Source of the DNA: Hyphomicrobiaceae bacterium
GTDB taxonomy: Bacteria; Pseudomonadota; Alphaproteobacteria; Rhizobiales; Hyphomicrobiaceae
Assembly: GCA_020638035.1 (NCBI GenBank)
Contig: JACKJI010000012.1
Location: 1 to 64,000, forward strand
DNA: 64,000 bases
Direction: 5' to 3'
Shown here: positions 61,842 to 64,000 of the stretch, piece by piece
Position numbering within the stretch: the first letter of the stretch is position 1
Layout of the letters: each line of letters begins with the position of its first letter
Notes under the pieces: generated by a model
Databases searched by the model: none
The model's input: the letters and a program-made list of their open reading frames with translations, nothing else
What the model was told of the DNA's origin: nothing
Made by a program: the position numbers and the translations under genes

Positions 61842-62681
61842 ATGCGTAGAACACTGCTGACGATCGCACTCCTCTTCGGCCTCGGTGGCGTTTCGACCGC
61901 CGTCGCCGTCGAGGGACAGAAGGCAGATCTCGTCAATCGGCGCGTGCTGCGCGTGTGTGCGGATCCGGCGAACCTGCCGTTCTCGAACCAGAAGGGCGAG
62001 GGCTTCGAGAACAAGATCGCTGACGTCGTCAGTGAGGCGCTCGGAATCCCTGTCGAGTACACTTGGTTTCCGCAGGCGACAGGCTTCATCCGCCGCACAT
62101 TGTTCGCCAAGGCCTGTGACGTGGTCGTAGGCTATGCGCAAGGTGACGAGTTGGTGCTCAACACCAACCACTACTACCGCTCAACCTATGCCGTGCTGTA
62201 CCGCAAGGGGCAGGGCCTCGATGGCGTCGACAGCCTCGATGATCCCAAGCTCAAGGGCAAGCGCATCGGTATCATCGCGGGCACGCCGCCTGGTGACATC
62301 ATGGCGCGCAACGGTCTCATCTCCACAGCAAAGCCCTATCCGCTCACCGTCGATCGGCGCTACGAGTCGCCGGCCGAGCGCATGATCGAGGATATCCGCA
62401 AGGGCGAGGTCGACGCTGGGATCCTTTGGGGACCGATCGCAGGCTATTTCTCGAGCCGAGGTGGTGAGCAGCTCATTGTGAGACCGCTCGTCAAAGAGTC
62501 GGTTGGACCGCGCATGGCTTACCGCATCACCATGGGTGTCCGTCAGGGCGACGATGTGTGGAAGCGCCAGCTCAATCAGGTGATCGCGCAGAACCAGGGT
62601 AAGATCGACAAGGTCCTTCTCGATTTTGGAGTGCCGCTGCTCGACGAGGACAACAAGCAGATCACCGTTCCGCGCAATTAG
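61842..62681 (+). CDS. xoxJ: XoxJ periplasmic binding-protein-like accessory factor
   Basis: This 279-aa protein has the type 2 periplasmic binding protein fold: leader RTLLTIALLFGLGG, then LRVCADPANLPFSNQKGEGFENKIAD, VEYTWFPQATGFIRRTL, CDVVVGYAQGDE, DAGILWGPIAGYF. MxaJ and XoxJ proteins are thought to help activate or load methanol dehydrogenase. A GTG at 61824 overlaps the xoxG stop and is an alternative start. The order xoxF-xoxG-xoxJ is canonical. Confidence 0.92.
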   Translation: MRRTLLTIALLFGLGGVSTAVAVEGQKADLVNRRVLRVCADPANLPFSNQKGEGFENKIADVVSEALGIPVEYTWFPQATGFIRRTLFAKACDVVVGYAQGDELVLNTNHYYRSTYAVLYRKGQGLDGVDSLDDPKLKGKRIGIIAGTPPGDIMARNGLISTAKPYPLTVDRRYESPAERMIEDIRKGEVDAGILWGPIAGYFSSRGGEQLIVRPLVKESVGPRMAYRITMGVRQGDDVWKRQLNQVIAQNQGKIDKVLLDFGVPLLDEDNKQITVPRN

Positions 62682-62809
62682 ATTGCACACACGATGCGTG
62701 ACCTGTGCTGGGTTCGGCTGCTTACTTGTTGCTAGCGGCGATGCGCCGGTGGCACGTGGTGTTCGCTCAAGAGCGCAACCTCCTCAGGAAAGCCAATCGG
62801 GATTGCGAG

Positions 62810-63502
62810 ATGACCACGCCGACACGGCCCTTCTCGAATAGGGAATCAAATTCGGTCCAGCACTCCGATGAAGAGGCCCGACAACGCAAGGGCAACACCC
62901 GCAGCAGGGCGGAATGCCGGTCGCCGGTGGTGATGGCGCTGCTGCCGGTCGTGATGCTGGCATCGGCGTGTGTCGGTATTCTCGAGGCGAATGCCCAAGA
63001 GCATTCGACCGCACCGGTTGAGGTTGCGGAGCCTGCCGACTACCGCATGAACGACTATCGCGCTCCGGTGCCCAAGAGCCTCAAGGGCGCTCGCGTCGTC
63101 GATACGGAGGCCGCCGCCGCGTTGCGCGAGAAGGAAGGCGCGATCTTCATCGACGTCTATCCGCAGGCTCCAAAGCCCGCAGGTCTGCCGGCGAATGCCA
63201 TCTGGCGCACGCCCAAGCACACCAGCATAGAAGGTGCCGTCTGGTTACCTAATGTCGGCTATGGCACGCTCGCTGCGGCGCCTGAGGCTTATTTCAAGTC
63301 GAACCTGGAGCGACTGACCGGTGGCGACACCGCGAAAACCGTCATCTTCTTCTGCCTGCGCGATTGTTGGATGTCTTGGAACGCCGCCAAGCGCGCAATG
63401 TCGTGGGGTTACACGAGCGTTGTCTGGTTTCCCGACGGCACTGACGGGTGGCAGGAGTTGGGAATGACCGTAGCGGACGCCAAGCCGGAGCCTGGCTTCT
63501 AG
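62810..63502 (+). CDS. PQQ-dependent catabolism-associated CxxxCW rhodanese-like protein
   Basis: This is an exported rhodanese-like protein of about 230 aa from the ATG at 62810; a start at 62933 (189 aa) would give a more compact signal peptide (MALLPVVMLASACVGILEANA). The rhodanese core has FIDVYPQAPKP and a motif VIFFCLRDCWMSWNAAKRAMSWG, whose CxxxCW is the family mark. It commonly accompanies quinoprotein alcohol dehydrogenases and the SoxYZ-like carrier/metallohydrolase pair, suggesting handling of sulfur or redox equivalents. It lies 128 bases after xoxJ. Confidence 0.85.
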   Translation: MTTPTRPFSNRESNSVQHSDEEARQRKGNTRSRAECRSPVVMALLPVVMLASACVGILEANAQEHSTAPVEVAEPADYRMNDYRAPVPKSLKGARVVDTEAAAALREKEGAIFIDVYPQAPKPAGLPANAIWRTPKHTSIEGAVWLPNVGYGTLAAAPEAYFKSNLERLTGGDTAKTVIFFCLRDCWMSWNAAKRAMSWGYTSVVWFPDGTDGWQELGMTVADAKPEPGF

Positions 63503-63753
63503 AGCGCGCTCGGGGTTCGTACCATCGCGACTGGGCTCCATCATATTGCGGGAGCAAGGTCGCACCATTGGTTCGCGATGTACTTCAGCTCATCAGGCCT
63601 TGGAGCGTGACCGGGTTTTGAATTGCGCGGGGCAGGGGCAGCGCCTTTGCGCGCACGGATTGGCATGCGGTAGAGCGCGTGCATGAACCCAGGCGTACAG
63701 CGCGCGGTGGCGGGCCACGTTGATCAAGGTCCCAATCGAACGGCAATTGCGGC

Positions 63754-64000
63754 TCAGAACACTCCGCCCAGGCTGAGCATCAGGTTGTGCTGTGGTGAGC
63801 CGCGACGCACCTTGCCCTGCGGTGTACGAACCGTATCGGACTTGCGCCAACGCCGAGAGGGCTCAGACGCTTGGGAACGATGGGATGCACCCGTCCGCGA
63901 CGAAGACGAGCGCGTGGCCGTGGGCCGATGGCGGTCGGGCGCGAGCGCTTGGTTTGCAGACGGCGGATCGAGTGATGACAGGCCGGCGGCATTCTGATCG
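63754..64000 (-). CDS. C-terminus of a probable outer-membrane protein (truncated by window edge)
   Basis: A - strand frame is open from the right window edge to a TGA at 63754 (about 81 residues). It is Ser/Arg/Pro-rich and then ends QHNLMLSLGGVF, a final beta strand with terminal Phe as recognised by the Bam machinery. No start is inside the window. The low-complexity upstream part leaves some doubt about the frame further in. Confidence 0.45.
   Translation of the reverse strand, partial: DQNAAGLSSLDPPSANQALAPDRHRPTATRSSSSRTGASHRSQASEPSRRWRKSDTVRTPQGKVRRGSPQHNLMLSLGGVF

Overview
This GC-rich window looks like the chromosome of an alphaproteobacterial methylotroph of the order Hyphomicrobiales (Hyphomicrobium or a relative). 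Three things point there. It carries a lanthanide-type methanol dehydrogenase (xoxF, xoxG, xoxJ) and the formyltransferase/hydrolase operon fhcBADC. Its housekeeping order is rpoZ-rel-pdxJ-acpS-lepB-rnc-era. It also has a class I PHA synthase. The assignment is inferred from gene content only.

Layout. (1) 1-13.1 kb is an exopolysaccharide locus. A partial flippase and a glycosyltransferase lie on +. A long - strand series (Wzc-like co-polymerase, Wzy-like polymerase, WecG/TagA-type transferase, two GT4 enzymes, secreted GH10 glycanase) converges on them, and a WcaJ/ExoY-type initiating transferase is divergent at 11.6 kb. (2) 13.3-19.8 kb holds small secreted and membrane proteins, rlmB, tRNA-Tyr and tRNA-Gly, a short stretch of unrecognised genes directly behind tRNA-Gly, a cysteine-free peroxiredoxin-fold protein, DUF3775, a type-5 uracil-DNA glycosylase and a NYN-domain protein. 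(3) 20.7-28.6 kb is the rpoZ-to-era housekeeping run. (4) 28.8-37.5 kb holds phaC, a small lipoprotein, an AlaC-type aminotransferase, hom, glpX, recJ and tRNA-Glu. (5) 37.5-45.7 kb is an accessory block: a gene-free, relatively AT-rich stretch, an intact IS3-family element, a 1502-aa autotransporter-like protein with nine near-identical 111-residue Calx-beta repeats, and an orphan PaaK-like ligase. (6) 46.2-48.5 kb has a DUF1194 protein, a secreted pentapeptide-repeat protein and a 66-aa Cys-containing small protein. (7) 48.6-63.5 kb is a C1 oxidation island. (8) At the right edge, the C-terminus of a probable outer-membrane protein enters on -.

How it fits together. In region 7, periplasmic XoxF oxidises methanol and passes electrons to the cytochrome XoxG. 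XoxJ, an MxaD-like SRPBCC protein, a YVTN propeller, a SoxYZ-like carrier, a zinc metallohydrolase and a CxxxCW rhodanese-like protein are the accessory set typical of quinoprotein dehydrogenases. Fhc then performs the last step of the tetrahydromethanopterin pathway, releasing formate. Two unrecognised exported proteins (55436-56538) sit inside this island.

The strongest leads are four. The IS element has landed exactly between the upstream region and the ribosome-binding site of the Calx-beta protein. That protein's repeat array is almost perfectly homogenised. A near-palindrome lies just upstream of the xoxF ribosome-binding site. The Wzc-like protein lacks the Walker A lysine. I found no CRISPR array, prophage or restriction system.
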